Positions 63,973-64,000 of a DNA stretch of 64,000 bases are shown here, piece after piece. Under the pieces are notes generated by a model, which was given only the letters and a program-made list of their open reading frames with translations, did no database searches and had not been told where the DNA came from. The stretch comes from an uncultured Bacteroidia bacterium (GTDB lineage: Bacteria; Bacteroidota; Bacteroidia; Bacteroidales; UBA932). Made by a program: the position numbers and the translations under genes. The stretch is from positions 111,317 to 175,316 of the forward strand of contig CADANY010000004.1 of NCBI GenBank assembly GCA_902789395.1, read 5' to 3'. Numbering within the stretch: position 1 is the stretch's first letter; every line of letters starts with the position of its first letter.

Positions 63973-64000
63973 TCCTTTCTTACTCCGGAGAGAGACGGAC

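Noticed and set aside
63724..64000. tRNA or other known small RNA gene after clpX
   Set aside because: No cloverleaf with T-loop consensus could be built; only the palindrome-ended element is supported.

Overview
The window is a stretch of chromosome from a member of the Bacteroidales. Evidence: a SusC/SusD pair inside a polysaccharide utilization locus (PUL), promoters of the TAnnTTTG type with an upstream TTTG, a bacterial serine palmitoyltransferase (sphingolipid synthesis), and housekeeping proteins (GyrB, trigger factor, ClpP, ClpX) of Bacteroidetes type. Base composition is GC-rich for this order, which is why long antisense ORFs lie over nearly every real gene. I cannot place it below order level from the sequence alone. 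Genes are tightly packed; no gene-free stretch exceeds 300 bases.

Region 1 (1-4760): membrane and housekeeping genes: a partial S58/DmpA-type peptidase, a CNNM/CBS transporter-like protein, a K+/H+ antiporter and a YhiN-type flavoprotein. A 108-bp palindromic repeat follows between convergent genes.

Region 2 (4770-32789): a large pectin locus. A minus-strand operon (kduD, kduI, DUF4861-like lipoprotein) diverges from a plus-strand operon led by a LacI-family regulator. Two identical CAAACGTTTG palindromes sit in the spacers of the two divergent promoters. The plus operon runs lacI, CE15-like esterase, GH28, a CE12-CE8 fusion, GH105, PL1, susC, susD and a 1300-residue surface lipoprotein with three near-identical C-terminal modules. 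A hairpin follows, then uxaC, uxaA, uxaB, kdgK, kdgA and a hexuronate transporter. Together they cover pectin binding, de-esterification, backbone cleavage, uptake and conversion of saturated and unsaturated galacturonate to pyruvate and glyceraldehyde 3-phosphate through KDG.

Region 3 (32790-41770): an exported group of less certain function: a secreted TIM-barrel isomerase-like protein and a thioredoxin-like lipoprotein on the minus strand, and divergently an HGSNAT-like membrane acyltransferase, a Tat-exported metallo-beta-lactamase-fold protein, a lipoprotein fusing an FAD oxidoreductase to an FGE-sulfatase domain, and a second FAD lipoprotein. This is the best candidate for an undescribed periplasmic system.

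Region 4 (41775-64000): mostly housekeeping: an alanine-type symporter, a small outer-membrane protein and a phosphohexomutase; a THUMP-like methyltransferase carrying an in-frame palindromic repeat; an MFS transporter, nth and an ftsE-like ATPase; a TPR protein with an outer-membrane barrel protein; gyrB; serine palmitoyltransferase with a short-chain dehydrogenase; a PgpH-like HD phosphohydrolase; tig-clpP-clpX; and a 212-bp palindrome-ended element at the right edge.

Two families of short interspersed repeats recur and enter coding sequence in frame: a 26-bp repeat read as SERSEES (in uxaA and GH105, with another copy supplying the kduD stop codon), and a 105-108 bp palindrome with covarying stems (one copy intergenic, one inside the methyltransferase gene).
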